64,000 nt of DNA. It comes from Zerene cesonia. Taxonomy: Eukaryota; Arthropoda; Insecta; Lepidoptera; Pieridae. This document shows positions 47,901 through 60,599 of the stretch, piece after piece. Each line of letters begins with the position of its first letter. Within the stretch, counting starts at the first letter, position 1. The stretch covers positions 4,238,917 through 4,302,916 of the forward strand of contig NC_052102.1 in the NCBI RefSeq assembly GCF_012273895.1, in the 5' to 3' direction. Below the pieces are notes generated by a model. It had not been told where the DNA came from, made no database searches, and saw nothing but the letters and a program-made list of their open reading frames with translations. Made by a program: the position numbers and the translations under genes.

Positions 47901-50900
47901 AAATCCGTCCAACAAGATAATGTTATAACTGACAGCGATTTTGGTGAGTTTTTAATTGTTGTGTAACAATACACTAATAATTATTATTTTATTTTAAACT
48001 ATAGATACTAACTAACTTTAAATAGAACATATTAATTTGTCTTTTATTTCACGAGCAGCGGAGACTAGCTTTTTTCATTTTATTTTGTACAGAGAAATTG
48101 TTTACCTTGGTTCTTACTGAGTCTAATAACGAAGTACATGAAGGTAATTATTTGTTTTCAGAGAGCTTTGATGTGTACAATATAGAAACAGCTCTACCGA
48201 AACTAGATATTGACGCTATCGAAAACCATATTAAGGCGGCAAAAGAAGCAGAAAGACGGGTAAATACCTACAACAATATAATAACATCATGCTGAATTTG
48301 TTGCCGATAAAACATTTTTACGTTAGAAATAATTCTATAAAAAAAAAAAATTAAATCACGTAAAATCAAGTTTAAGTTCAATGTATGGGATACACTTTAT
48401 GAGAAAAAAAATATAGAGGTGCGCTCCCCCTATTCGGTGATCGATCTATACATATAACTGGGGCGAAAAAATACATTTGTAATAGGTTTTTAATAATTCT
48501 TCTCTACAAGAAAGGTCACCGATGGGAGGAGGTTTTCCACAATATTCGATCAAACACATCAATCAGTGTAAACTCATAGAGTTATCGTTTATCATTAATA
48601 AACTCAATAAAATACATAATATACGGAATTTGTAGTAATAATCATCAATAATATTGTATTAATTTTTTTCAAACAAGTCATTTAAAACAAGCGCCCATTA
48701 AAGAAACGGTGTATGCACACATACACATGCGAAACACGTCTCAGTACCTATTCATTATAATACCTAACTGTTAAAATTACCAATTGAAGTTGGAGCGCGC
48801 GAGCCTTTCTACTGTGATTCACGGTGCAAGTGAGCATTGTGTTATAACTTGTTTAGTTATAACATTTTCATAACCCGAGTTTAACGTTACGGATTGACGC
48901 ATAAACTAAATTAAAGTGTCATAAGTTTATTGTGATGGCGTCATTACCTTATTTTAACCCAGAACAAAGACATTACAAAAAGGATACAAGGTTTCTCTTA
49001 GATTTGTATACGATTACGTACGATAATCATGAATCTGTTGATAACATTTGTTGTCTCGTAAGTTGTTTTTAATTTTTTAAAGCATTCTAAGCACCAAAGA
49101 CCACAGTAGAAAAAAATAAATAAATAGAACACGCTTGTCCTTGCTCTAAATGACAAATTGTGTCAAAACTCAAATACGCACATTATTGACAGGGTTGACA
49201 AGAGGCTTGGAAACAAATTATTTACATACTAATTATCTTAACGAAATTGTACCACCTAATTTAATATTAACTTTCAATAGTGTTTAATTTGTTAGTGTTA
49301 ATTTATTGAACTTGTGCCATTTTTTTTGCCAAAAAGTAACGAAGACTGAATAGTTTTAAGATGTTTGAGAATATTATAGCAAATATTAAAAGAAAATTTA
49401 GCCAACCATCTGTTCAAACGTCTGACAAAGACGGCAACGAAAAACCCAAATATAAACGCAGTATACAGATATTTAAATCGAAAATAAAAATAAATGATTC
49501 AAAATTGAATGTGAACTATTGTGATAATACCGCTATTAGTCCTAGAGTTATAAGCGGAGGGGAATATGCACAAACAGAAATTGAGTGGCCTTTAATATCC
49601 GATAATAATCATGATATATTGGACAAGTTTACCAAAATTATTTCGATAGAAGATCATGATGCATTTGATAGAAAAGTAAAGTGTATATCTATAGTGTATT
49701 ATAGTGAAGTTTGGAAACCAGTCTCAATGGTTTAATAATTCATGTCTGTTTTATAGAAACGCAATGATAGAGAAGAGATACGAAAAAGGTTAGCAATGGG
49801 TGTAGAATCAGATGAATACTACAGTTTGGGTCATATAGATCGTCCAGGAAAGAAGCCTAGTTTACATTCACGCTTACAAAATGGTAAGTATCATATTACC
49901 ATTAATTTCCTATGGTGTCTGATGTAGTTTCAATAATTATTTATCTTGGTTATTCCTTAATGTTCAATCATTGGGTATCATTGAATTTTTGTAACAGCTT
50001 TTCGGGCTTGTGTGAAACCGCCGGTTTTATATTTATAATAATAAATGGTGAAGGTTTATGCTTTTTTTTATGGCTGATTGTGCTTTTGTGTTGTCAATAC
50101 AGGCAAGAATTTACAAATTTGTTTCATGAATGAAACAGCTTCAGATAATGAATCACAGACTTCAGATATGGATAGAAATCTACATTCCGAGACAAAAAGT
50201 TTATCACGTTCAAGTTTATTTAGCAAGAGTACTTTTAATCATCCATATCAGACAAGACCACTTTCTGTGAATATCACAAGAAATGACAAAATAAATACTC
50301 ATCATAACGGTAAGAATTTTGTGTATTCAAATTATATTAAGTATTCTTTAAATTTATTTGTGTTGTGGGCCTTTATGACATTTTCATTGTTTATTTGTAT
50401 ATGGGTAATGTTTGTTTGTATTTTGTGTGTGTATTGGTATAAAGATTATATAATACAGACATGTAATTTAAATGCTATGTGTAGAATGTTACATATTGTC
50501 ATAAAGCATTTCATTGCTTTGTGCTATCTTCACACAAATGTATATCTTGATATAATTTCTTACGAATTGTGTTTAGGATTCAAATTCAATCCAGGGTCAT
50601 TCATATCAAAGTCATCGAAATCCCGGTCTTCACAATCTCTGAATCACATTGAATTGAAAGAATCTGACTTCTATGCTCTGCAATCAACTTTACAAACTGA
50701 AGCTAGGATTGCTCTGGCACAAGCTAAGGAAATGGCACGCATACAAATGGAGGTAATTGTCATACTATTAATTCACAATTTTAGGTGTATTTAAGTTGTG
50801 AGTCTTAAAGTTCATTTTTGTCATAGGAGACTTAGGAGTATACTGAAATTGTTAAAAAAATATTTGAATACTTTGTTAAGCTTCTAAAGTACATGTTAAT

Positions 50901-53573
50901 AAATAAAAACTTTATTATATTTTATCTGAAAATTAAGTAAACATATTTTTAATGTAAATTGGTAATTGTCAGTTTTGGTTTCTCTGGCCTGAACACCTTA
51001 GTTTATAATAATAGAGAATATAGAAAAGATGTATCAAATTATTACAATTTCTGCTTTGTTCTTTATACATCTGAGTATAGTTAACACTGTATGGTTGTCA
51101 TATATTTTTTATTGATCTCGATAATAATATGGCAATTATTAAAAATATTATAAGAAATATAGTAACAGTCACAAAAATATGTTCTATCTTAATTGTTGAA
51201 ATATTTTAGATAATTTTTAGCCTTATCATTATAATGAACTGTGTCATATAATAGCTATGCTTTGTATCAAAGTATGGTTATGGGTAATATCCCTGGGTTG
51301 GGTTAGTTCTGGGAAATATCCCTAGTTAATTCTTAAATTATGAACTATCATACTTCAATTAAAGCATTACCTTCAAAGTTTTAGGATATATTTATTTTAT
51401 TTTTTATAAACTGTCCAGGTAGATAGTTTTGTAGAAGACTATTATGGGATTTTTTAAATTTATTTATTACAACCCTGACAATAACAAACACATAAAAGAA
51501 AGAGTTATCAAATTTGGACTTAATGGATATTTATTTCTATTAATGGTGTATTTATTTCAGCATGAACGCCGTAGTCGACCCGTATCGCCCGTAACTGAAA
51601 TGTTAAGACGCAGTATGGAGAAGGCAAACGTTCCTCTGGCCCCAGACCGCCGCCGCGTTTCCCGCCAAATATTAACCGACATGAATATAGCTCAGTTGCA
51701 GGTAAATGTTATATAAACTTAGAAGACAAGACAAAACAATTGAACATTAATAGAGATACACGGCATACAAGTTAAAATAATACTATAAAAATTATTAAAA
51801 TCAAATTGATATTCAATGTCTATTAGTTTAAAGAACTTAATTATATTTTTGCAATGAGAGTAGAGTATGGCAACACATATAGTACATATATTGTGGCCTA
51901 TAGCACTGAGCGATCTCATACATATCTAATGGTGAAAGAATTTTTGAAATTGGTCCAGTGGTTCCTGAGATAAACGCGTTAAAAAAACAAATTCCTTAGT
52001 CTGCAATATTACTGTAGACACCAGTTTTATTACTTTATTTATAGCAGATAAATACAAATTTACAGATAAAATAATATTATAAGCAATAAAATATGTCAGA
52101 GTATTTATTTGACTCAGTCAATAAAACACAAATATACAGCACGGCTTTCATAAACGCTACTTTATTGCGCTATCGCATGACCTTCACGTATTTTTTCGCG
52201 ATTGACTCGGTCGAGTCACGCGTAGTATCCTCAAACAATAAGCATTGTTTTTGTTTGTACAAAAGAAAATAGAGGTATAACTAATACGACCGGGTTTTAG
52301 TGTAAATACAGTTTCCGAAAAATAACGCGAAGCGAGACAAATTTCTTGCAAACATTTCAACGTAATATGCCACGTTAACAAGTTATTAATATTTGCAATT
52401 TTAACGATAAGTGTCCTTGTCCTTTACCTATAATAATAGTTATAACAGAATTGTTAATCATTTTTTTTACATAAGTCACACTTCACACTCACCTTATCAC
52501 ATCACACTTAACCCATCACACTGTCACACTTCACACTAATAACATAAATTTGAAAGTTTGTTTGGATTTAAATAACGCCGAAACTATTGAACGAATCGTG
52601 ATGAAATTTGCTATACAGACAGGGCATGAGCTGACTTGGTTGATAGGATACTTTTTATCCAGATTCAATGCTCCCTTGGGATCTTGATATCCGGGACGAG
52701 CATCTAGTCATGAATATTTATAAAAAAAATTATACTTCACAATACAATAGAAACTAAGACCAACAAAATATATAAGTACCACCTTATAAATTTCAGGTAA
52801 TAGTGAACGAACTGCACTCCCAGATAGAATCTTTGAACGACACTCTCGTTAAATTGCTGATGGCTCGGGACGAGCTACATATGGGACAGGACTCGATGCT
52901 TGTTGATATTGAAGATCTCACCCGGTACCTGTAAGAATTTTTCTTTAATTATTATATTATATTTATTTATTCGTTTAAGTGAAAATTTAAGGTTTAGCTT
53001 AAATTATACATAGTGTGAGAATATAAATTAATTTTTTATTTAGATAATCTCTTAATATGTGTTATACACTAGCTGCACCTGGCGGACTTTGCAACGCCGT
53101 AAAATTTTTTTGTGACACATTTATCCATATTTACTACTTTCTCTAAATTATTATGAATACATGAAAACCAAAATTATGAATATCGACTTAGCTGTTCTCC
53201 AGTTTTAACGAGACTTACTTTTATATATATACTGAGATTAGTAATGATCAATGCAAATGCTGAAACATATAATATATTTGTGTAATGCATCACATACAGA
53301 ACATAAAAAGAACAATTATTAACATATAATATATGCCTATATGTATACATTATATTTATCATTGTTGACAAATTTTATAAAAAAAGCATTAAAAGAATTA
53401 AGATTTCGACTATTTAGATAATAACATGATATATGCAATTACTCGCAATCGAATAAAAAATATTCATGGATGATATGATTTTTTCCAGCGGTGTTAAGGA
53501 GCAGACCAAGAAGTCCAAAGGCGTCACGACAAAATCGGGAGTTAGGCGGCTCACCTCTCTCGTGCACAAATAA
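44911..53573 (+). CDS. Schip1: Schwannomin-interacting protein 1 homologue, long form
   Basis: In Drosophila, Schip1 links Expanded and the kinase Tao to Hippo signalling; the vertebrate protein binds Merlin. Exons of this form: 44911..45223, 45690..45850, 46089..47098, 47849..47943, 48093..48259, then common exons 49757..49883, 50103..50309, 50577..50752, 51561..51701, 52797..52930, 53489..53573; 871 aa. Phases agree throughout. Family signatures: PRGIVNPNYPGFQHLAHTLQ (exon 2), SFDVYNIETALPKLDIDAIE (exon 5), NDREEIRKRLAMG, RPGKKPSLHSRLQN, KNLQICFMNE, and the C-terminal coiled coil LQVIVNELHSQIESLN ... DELHMGQDSMLVDIEDLTRY. Exon 3 (336 codons) is Asn/Glu/Asp-rich, probably disordered and poorly conserved. 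The exon containing the ATG begins only six bases earlier (acceptor at 44904), so translation might begin in a further upstream exon. A short basic tail after the coiled coil (KEQTKKSKG...RRLTSLVHK) ends the protein. Confidence 0.88.
47243..47380 (+). repeat. Lepidopteran repeat fragment (CGTGGCTTCGTCCGCG type) in a Schip1 intron
   Basis: TTAATCCGTGGCTTCGTCCG is followed by TTTTCAAAGGAAAAC, CCTGAGGTTTTTACCGG and CCGTGGTATTTCCGGG. It is a degraded copy related to 39370-39480, lying between exons 3 and 4 of the long form. Confidence 0.5.
48935..53573 (+). CDS. Schip1: Schip1, alternative form with a 41-codon first exon
   Basis: A first exon of 123 nt, 48935..49057, starts ATGGCGTCATTACC and encodes MASLPYFNPEQRHYKKDTRF followed by 21 more residues ending NICCL. 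It stops at a GTAAGT donor in phase 0, which joins in frame to the common exon at 49757 (KRNDREEI...). The product would be 330 aa, with the conserved C-terminal half and none of the long acidic N-terminus. The preceding 150 bp are locally GC-richer (GGAGCGCGCGAGCC near 48790), as a promoter might be. The exon is too short for ordinary ORF scans. It is supported by start context, donor and phase, but not by homology. Confidence 0.5.
49361..53573 (+). CDS. Schip1: Schip1, short form with its own 105-codon first exon
   Basis: The first exon, 49361..49675, encodes MFENIIANIKRKFSQPSVQT and on to EDHDAFDRK, then meets a GTAAAG donor in phase 0. It joins in frame to 49757..49883 and the rest of the common exons, giving 394 aa. 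The N-terminus is basic for about 45 residues and acidic afterwards. In-frame coding continues past the donor to a stop at 49733-49735, which is read-through of the intron. Short and long SCHIP1 forms from separate promoters are known in vertebrates (SCHIP1 and IQCJ-SCHIP1), so this arrangement fits the family. Confidence 0.7.
51875..52005 (+). repeat. Lepidopteran repeat fragment (27072 type) in a Schip1 intron
   Basis: TAGTACATATATTGTGGCCT, then TCTAATGGTGAAAGAATTTT, TTGGTCCAGTGGTTCCTGAG and AAACGCGTT match the downstream part of the 27072 family. The copy is diverged. Confidence 0.55.
52550..52720 (+). repeat. Dispersed repeat fragment in the last large Schip1 intron region
   Basis: AAAGTTTGTTTGGATTTAAA is followed by ACGAATCGTGATGAAATTTG, GGGCATGAGCTGACTTGG and a GGGACGAGCATCTAGTCATG end. 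It has the look of a lepidopteran interspersed repeat (element 3' portion). A short CTAGCTGCACCTGGCGGAC stub at 53069 is similar in kind. Confidence 0.45.
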
Positions 53574-53914
53574 CTGCATGTATCTTACTTGAACGCTGAT
53601 TATTGCGGCGCCTGCTGATGTTATCTGTATAATACAGTTTATATAAACAATTTTACGCAAATTATAGGGACAAATGTAACGCTAATAGTACAATATTGCA
53701 TGGAACTAGATTTGTTGTGTATGTATAAATACATATAACAAACTTGTATGTAAACATATATGTATAAGACGCTCTATTGTAAATGCGAGTTTCACTTTAG
53801 TACCAATTTTTATTAAACCAGTGTTAATTTGTAATTTGCACTTCCATTACGTGTAGAAAATTATGTACTAACAAGTTATACCTATATCAGACCCTATATC
53901 TCAATATCTAATTA

Positions 53915-53920
53915 AATAAA
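53915..53920 (+). terminator. Candidate poly(A) signal of Schip1
   Basis: AATAAA 342 bp after the Schip1 stop codon, the first good signal downstream. Further AATAAA words occur later (about 57509), so a longer 3' UTR is possible. Confidence 0.45.
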
Positions 53921-53929
53921 GTTTTGCAA

Positions 53930-56900
53930 AATAACGTATTGCCGTCTCATAATATTCATGACAAAAGGAAGAGATGGCAATAGTATCACACTTTCATTTA
54001 TAATCAAATCTCAACTTCACGATTGAGAAAGAGGGTCTTTCATTGTTATATATTATATTGATTAGTAATTGTATTGATGAAATCTCAATTTTTGACATTG
54101 CTAGAAATATACACAGATATAAGTCGTTTAAGTTTCTTTAAAAACATGGTGCTACGACGTTCGCTTTTATTTTCAGTTTTATGCAAAGCAAGACAAGTTT
54201 TCATGCGCTCTAAATATTAATATATAAATATAATATTCATGACAATTTTTTACTTAAATCTTCACTATATCGTTCCTTGCAAATCTTTATTGATGTAATT
54301 CAATGTTAAAAGTACCGAAAGGATACACAGGATAGGAACTCACATTTAACCGACTTAACTGTTGTATATTTCTTATATACCATACTAACAAGGTAGGACT
54401 TAAAATTTAATTATAGAAAACGTCTTAATTTAATGAATATATTCATACTATTTTTTTGTGAAAAACTTAGTTCCTATTTTTTTAAATGAATTAATATAAA
54501 ATGTTCCTTTCGTTTCCGATCTGACGTTTTCTATAATTTCGTGTTCATATTTTGCTTCACTATGATATCTGGTTTAGATACATTTGTGATTTAGATAAAT
54601 ATTTCTCCACGATAGTACTCATTGTTCGAGATGTAATTTTATGAACGATGGCGGCAGACATAAACAGGGTTCGTATTAGTTGCTTAGATTAATTAAATTG
54701 TTAGAATCGCGCTATATTTTTTCATTAAATAAATATATTCTATATGTAATTGATATTAAACTGACTTTGTATTGCAGTCTTACGCTATCACCGATATTAT
54801 ATGTGTCGTGTCCTTATAACTTCTCGTATATAAAACATATTTAGTAGGAGTTGATGTTCACATAGAGAATCACTGCACCATAATAACAATACGTGTTTTT
54901 TGTATGATAGAATTCTCGTACATCTGTTACACATACACATCTGTATATCTAAGTACTTATTATACGAGTTATCTTAATCTGTAGTGAAATATATTCCCGT
55001 AAGATCAATGTTCACATTTACTCGACGCAAAACTTAATTTATATTTTCGCTTCAATTGTATTAAATTCTTATCAAGTCTAAATTAGTAAGTGATTTTCTA
55101 GAGCGTAGGTATTCATGTCTACTTTTACTTTCAACCACGATTGTCAAAATTCATCATGAAGCATTTTTATTCTTTAAGTTTCATTTTTATTATCTGTGGA
55201 ATTCTTTATTTATCAAAATTGTCTTTCCCTTTTTGTATTTAGGTTAAACATTTTGGTATATAAACGTTTATTATTTATATGCTCATAATATATAACTAGA
55301 TTCAAAAATACAACTTTGTTTTCCAAAGAAATTTGCATTTTTCGTTTACTTTGCTTGCTTTTAAATAGAAATAGGGTTATAACCTTAAAAACTTTGATCT
55401 TTATAATCTTGTCTTATGAGGTATAAAATATATTAAATTATATAATAGACTGTGAAATGATTATGACACCACCTATATAATGTTTAAATATAGATTTTTT
55501 TATTTTGTCTTAGTTCTTATAAGATACTTTGTGACGTTGGGTATGGCTCAAATTAATTTCTTTTGTACATTTTTTGGTTGTATTTTTTGTAGTTTTAGTA
55601 GGGACCAGCATGATAGGGATAATAAATATTTTAAATTTAAACACAATTCTATCCATAATTGTAATAAAGAAGTATGATAATGAATACAACAAAGTATTGA
55701 AACGTGCTGCACATTATAATTACACAGCATTTTATGAGAATCTGGGTAGGTATATTTTTTATGATATTTATTGATCTTATCATGTTATACCTAAATCTAT
55801 TGGTTACCAATATTGATAATTTTATTTTTTAATTGAATTCTTGTTCATTAGTATAAGTCAATATCTGTTGAATACTTTGTCTTTGTCACTCAAAGTTAAC
55901 TGTGCAAATGAATGAACGTGACAAAAAATTCAATAGTTAACGGCTTATACTTTTATGAATAAGACTATTAGTATTTATGTGAGTATTGTACGTTTTGTTA
56001 ATGTGGGATTAAGAGGATATTTAACAAGCATTCGAATGATTGAGAAAAAGACGAAATTTTTGTATTAATTATGAAAAAAACCGGTTGTTTGTATCCTTTT
56101 TATTTTGTATAAATACGACTGTATCTTTAACGATTATTCTTCTTGACACTTCTTTAAATTGTAAAATTGATTTAGTAGTTTTTTTTTGAATCAATAATAT
56201 TAAACATTGTTACATTCTGGAATGGTAGACATTTAAATTACAATTTAAAAGTCAAGGCACTCCCATTTCGCCATTTGCTTTGGATCGATCGCAAACCTAT
56301 CGCATATGCTATAAAGAGTGCTTGTGGTCATGTATGGAAAAAAGGTCTGCCGATGCCATTCTACATTTGTGGGTTTACGTATTCGTGCAAACGTGAATGA
56401 GCGGCATTATTTTAGCAATTACAGAAACAGTTTAATGATTGTAGAGATCTTACAATTAGTATGAATTATCTGTAGTACTTACTTTATTATTGTGTTTTGT
56501 TTTTCTTATTTGAGTACAGCGCAAAATAACATATTCTTACCGTATTTTAAACCTTTGATTTGTATTTCGAGGACATGCCTTTTTTCATTTTTATATGAAA
56601 TAAAAGATATGATGAGACTTCTTCTATTCGTCTAAACTTACCATACTGACAACACGCTAAAGATTTATCAAATAACATTTCTTACATTGTTCATATAAAA
56701 CATTGAAATTAGTGAAATTCAGTATAAATTTAAAGAAAATTCGTACATAAACTATGGTGTACGTCGGCACTTGATTAAATTAATCAATTAAATATGGCGT
56801 ATATTCCTATAATCCTTTTTTATTCGTCATGCAAATAAAATGTTATGCTATATCATCTCTCTGCCATGGCGTCGTTAGTAAATCGGTATATATCTCGCTT

Positions 56901-57770
56901 GAACTTAATATATACTTAATATTATTATAAAAAAAGTGTTTAATTAATAAATGTATAAAATTATTAAAATCTTGTTCATGTTATCCATTTTTGTCTATGC
57001 TTCCTAACTGTTACAGGCGCTGTATTAAACGCTTACAAATGTTTAACGCAGAGTTAACGTGAGGCATACCTGATTTACTAACGACGAATTAATAGACTTC
57101 TAATAACAGTTATATAAAGATTAATAAAATCATATAAAATTTTATGACTGGTTAGTGCATGACGTATTCGATTTATTGTACAACTGTTCGCGTACATGTA
57201 AAGAATGCTTGGCGTGCTTAAAATCCCTACAGATGTGATACCATAATATTGATTATTAAATAAATAAAAACGTTAATATTAAAAGATAACACTTTTATTT
57301 TAACTCCTTGGTCAATATATTAAATTCACAGCTGTATGTACTTCAACAGTTCAACCTGTATTTGTGATCTTGAGAGTATATTTTCGGACGAGAATTATTC
57401 AACATGGTTAATGGTACAGTATTATATTATCTGTGGTTAATGTTAAAACTGTGTAATGATAGTAATTTATGTCAAAAGTTTAATACATAAACTTGTTTAA
57501 GATGAAACAAATAAAGAAATTTTTATTTTTATTTTAAATTAATGTTTCAGTTTGAATGGCAGCTTTGCAACATCTGTTTTTCAATTCCAATCTAAACCGA
57601 TTATAATAATATTTATTAATTACGATAATTTCCCATTACTAATTTGACGTTAGTTTATTAAGCTAAAAGCTGTGGACAGTTTTAGTTTTCTGTCTATAAT
57701 GAAACGCCATTTTCATTTTTTTTTGTTTCATTGTAGTTTATACAATAATTCAATTTTCTTCCTTTCTTTT
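53930..57770. other. AT-rich stretch downstream of Schip1, no gene recognised
   Basis: No exon with splice or homology support on either strand. Part of it may be extended Schip1 3' UTR. Short ORFs near 55480-55774 overlap each other on both strands and are AT-driven. Confidence 0.45.
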
Positions 57771-57774
57771 TAGG

Positions 57775-57890
57775 TTTTCACGCTAAAACTGCTGTAACGA
57801 TTGCAAAAATTCTTTCACCATTAGAAAGCTGCAACTTCATTTAATGACAGGCTATGTGCCACGGCCAAAGTCAGGGCGAACAGCTAGTAA
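57775..57890 (+). repeat. Lepidopteran repeat tail (AATTCTTTCACCATTAGAAAGC type)
   Basis: AAAATTCTTTCACCATTAGA, then AAGCTGCAACTTCATTTAAT, GTGCCACGGCCAAAGTC and AGGGCGAACAGCTAGTAAA form the typical 3' portion of a common interspersed repeat. Confidence 0.55.
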
Positions 57891-58189
57891 ATTATAATAG
57901 ATTATCTTTTTGTATAAGATCATGATATTGATAATACACGACATCGAGTTTATCTTATTAGTGGGCAATCAATTCTAAATATTATAGCTGTAAATAAAGA
58001 TAATATGTTGTAAGCTATTGATACACTGAGTAAATCTATTGTATTATCCACTTTGAATCAATCATTAACTTCTTATAATTAAAAAAAATATATATATTAA
58101 AATTGTGATACTTCACAAAAGAATGTCATTGACAAAAATAATGATGTCATAAATATAAGTTTACTATAATAATATGTAATCGCAACATA

Positions 58190-58345
58190 CGCGACGATAC
58201 CCCACCGGTGCCCTAAATACATCAAGAGCTAAATGAACGCGATAATTAACTTGCGACGCGCCAATGGGTCATTTCTCACAATCCTATGGCGCGTCGCGAC
58301 CATGTCAAAACTCGAAACCACCGTTGACCCCAAAACATATCCCTC
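58190..58345. other. GC-richer patch with an 11-bp perfect inverted repeat
   Basis: GCGACGCGCCA at 58253-58263 is matched by its exact reverse complement TGGCGCGTCGC at 58287-58297, 23 bp apart. The surrounding 150 bp are GC-richer than the neighbouring DNA. Short open frames on both strands show no recognisable product. Possibly a regulatory element. Confidence 0.4.
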
Positions 58346-58499
58346 ACCTGTACGACCCAGGTGCGCCCGCGCAATTAATATACAACTCCAATAATAGAAA
58401 CCAAAATTTATTTGTCTTATTATCTCCATCGCGCTTAGACCGCCTCGATATTTTTTACCCAGTCATCTAAGATTTATAGTTTCCGTTCGCGCGAAAAAT

Positions 58500-60300
58500 T
58501 CGTGTAGAAAGTGATAGTATTTAATGAACAACTTTTATCTTAATTGCAATTTCCAATATAGATTGGATAACGTATTTCATGGGGTGTTTAATTGTGTGAA
58601 CAGATACGTTCCCTGTCGTTATCTTTTGTTTTATTGGAAAATTGTTTCCTGTGAGAATATATGGGCCAAAACAAATTTAAAAATATAAAACAAAAAAATT
58701 AGATAACATAGAATGTATATACTTTTTATTATTCTAATCAATTAACAAGTTCTCTTTAAGATGTATATCTTCAGTTATCACTTATTAAGAATTAGTTTAA
58801 CGCTTTATTCTTAATTTAATCGTTGTTATATATCCGACATCTGCGTTTCCTTAAAAATATGTTATCTTGGTCGATTGGTCAGTAAAGTCACTAGCTAAAT
58901 CGTGAAAAATGGACAAACATACATTTGCACTTACAATATTAACATGAGCATCCATCTGACCTACAACCTACACAGTTCTTAATCGCCGTACTTTATATGT
59001 ATACGTATGTTACCTATTTGGCATATAAGTACGTAAATAGCGGCAATAAGTTAAAGTTATCGGTGCTGTCATCGGTCAGGCGCATGCAAATCACCGCTGG
59101 ATGCGGGTTGCCCGCGTCATTTGCCCACCGCAAACGTATAACTGGGGATCATCAGCCTTAATAGTCTGTACAATTATTTTTGTTTATTTGTGATAAATTT
59201 GTTTTGTTTTATTTTGTATCTATCTATCTAAGAAAAATAATGTTAATTATGTTGTTTGAATTTTATACCTAATAAGATAGGTTGTGTGCGTGTTCAGTGG
59301 TAGGCATACTAACGAAAGTGATCGTGAGAGACTCAGTTTGAATATATGTTTTTCCCAATATTATGTGACCTAAAGCCAACTTGACGTAATCATCTAGATA
59401 ATACGAGTAATACTACTAATGTTTCGATATGTGAACAGAAAAAATGCAGATTCAAAGCAATGAAATAGATTGTAATGCAATCGATATGAAGTTTAGGATG
59501 GTAGTTTAAAATTTAGTAGTTTAACAGATTGAGATGACACAAACAGACGATTTCAGTAAACATTTAGATAGGCTTTTCTAAAAACAATTTCGATTAATTG
59601 CGGTACCTACTTAGGAATTGAAATTAGGTAAATCTGTATTCAAAATTATAGCTATTAATTACAGTCGGTTTGTACATCAAACAAATTAGGGGTTAGGTAG
59701 GTGTTAGGAAAAACTATATACTCGTTTTAAATTAAAGTTTAGTACTAATAAATTTTAAGCTCAACTTCCCCTATAACAAAGCAAAGTTCATTGTCAATAG
59801 TAAGGTCGATGTCGCGGTGGAGTGATACGGGCCCGTGCTAACTTTATAGCAGTTTTATGTTTTTTCCATTTAATTGTCTTCACATCATGGCTTTAACATG
59901 ATAAAAAAATATGTCAAATTTTAAATTTGGAATAACATAATCTGTGAGGGTAGCTCAATGAACCCAATCAAGCGAAAAATGATTAGTGTTATACGTTGAC
60001 GTATGGGAGACGGCACACGGTGGCTTCACTGACCATAGAGTTACATTGCGAAAGAGTCGCAAATATATTATTTTAATAAAGAAAAGAAAAGAGAGCAGAA
60101 ATACACTTCGATATTTTCAAAGCTCTTATCTTTATTTTTAGGACATTCAAAACATATGTATAAGTATAGAACGAAATTAGTTTATTATATATTTTTTGGC
60201 AGTTGGGGAAGGTTAAGAAGTTCATGTTATTTTATGTAAATGACATAAGACATGCAAGACAAAACATAACAACTCTAAACGAAAGTGCAATAAAGTTTTC
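58500..60300. other. Intergenic, nothing recognised
   Basis: AT-rich apart from a small GC-richer spot at about 59055-59150 that includes an octamer-like ATGCAAAT. No coding exon is supported. Confidence 0.4.
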
Positions 60301-60302
60301 AC

Positions 60303-60578
60303 TTGGATACCATTTTAATGACTACAATGTCATCCCTGAGTGAGCAGCGCAAGCGATGCGCGCGCGCACGTGCCGCGACATATGGCGACGCGCCATACTG
60401 TTTGTTTGCCAATCATAACGGACATATTTCATCAGATAACGGCCCACCGCCTCCGACATATTGCCTCAATCTAAAACAATGTGTAACAATTAAGCATCAC
60501 CGGGATCGACAGGATTCGATGCGGTTTTCATCATCTCGTTCCACGTCATTACAAGAGACATTAACTAGGGGGCGATAA
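60303..60578. other. GC-rich patch, open on the plus strand
   Basis: About 250 bp including GCGATGCGCGCGCGCACGTG and a perfect small inverted repeat TATGGCG-ACG-CGCCATA (about 60379-60395). A 91-codon frame is open through it, but it lacks a convincing splice site, conserved motif or domain. More likely a regulatory or unprocessed transcript region than a gene. Confidence 0.3.
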
Positions 60579-60599
60579 TTGGAAAACGCCATCGAACGA

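Noticed and set aside
48134..48145. Possible internal donor (GAAG|GTAATT) in Schip1 exon 5
   Set aside because: The frame stays open on both sides and the downstream family motif SFDVYNIETALP is reached without splicing.
50310..50576. Hydrophobic, membrane-like stretch continuing from a Schip1 exon
   Set aside because: It is read-through of a 267-bp intron; removing it with GT-AG ends restores the family sequence and correct phase.
55480..55774. Cluster of overlapping short frames on both strands
   Set aside because: Mutually overlapping, low-complexity, hydrophobic translations of AT-rich DNA with no supporting signals.
60303..60578. 91-codon plus-strand frame
   Set aside because: GC-rich composition explains the open frame; no domain, splice sites or conserved motif could be seen.
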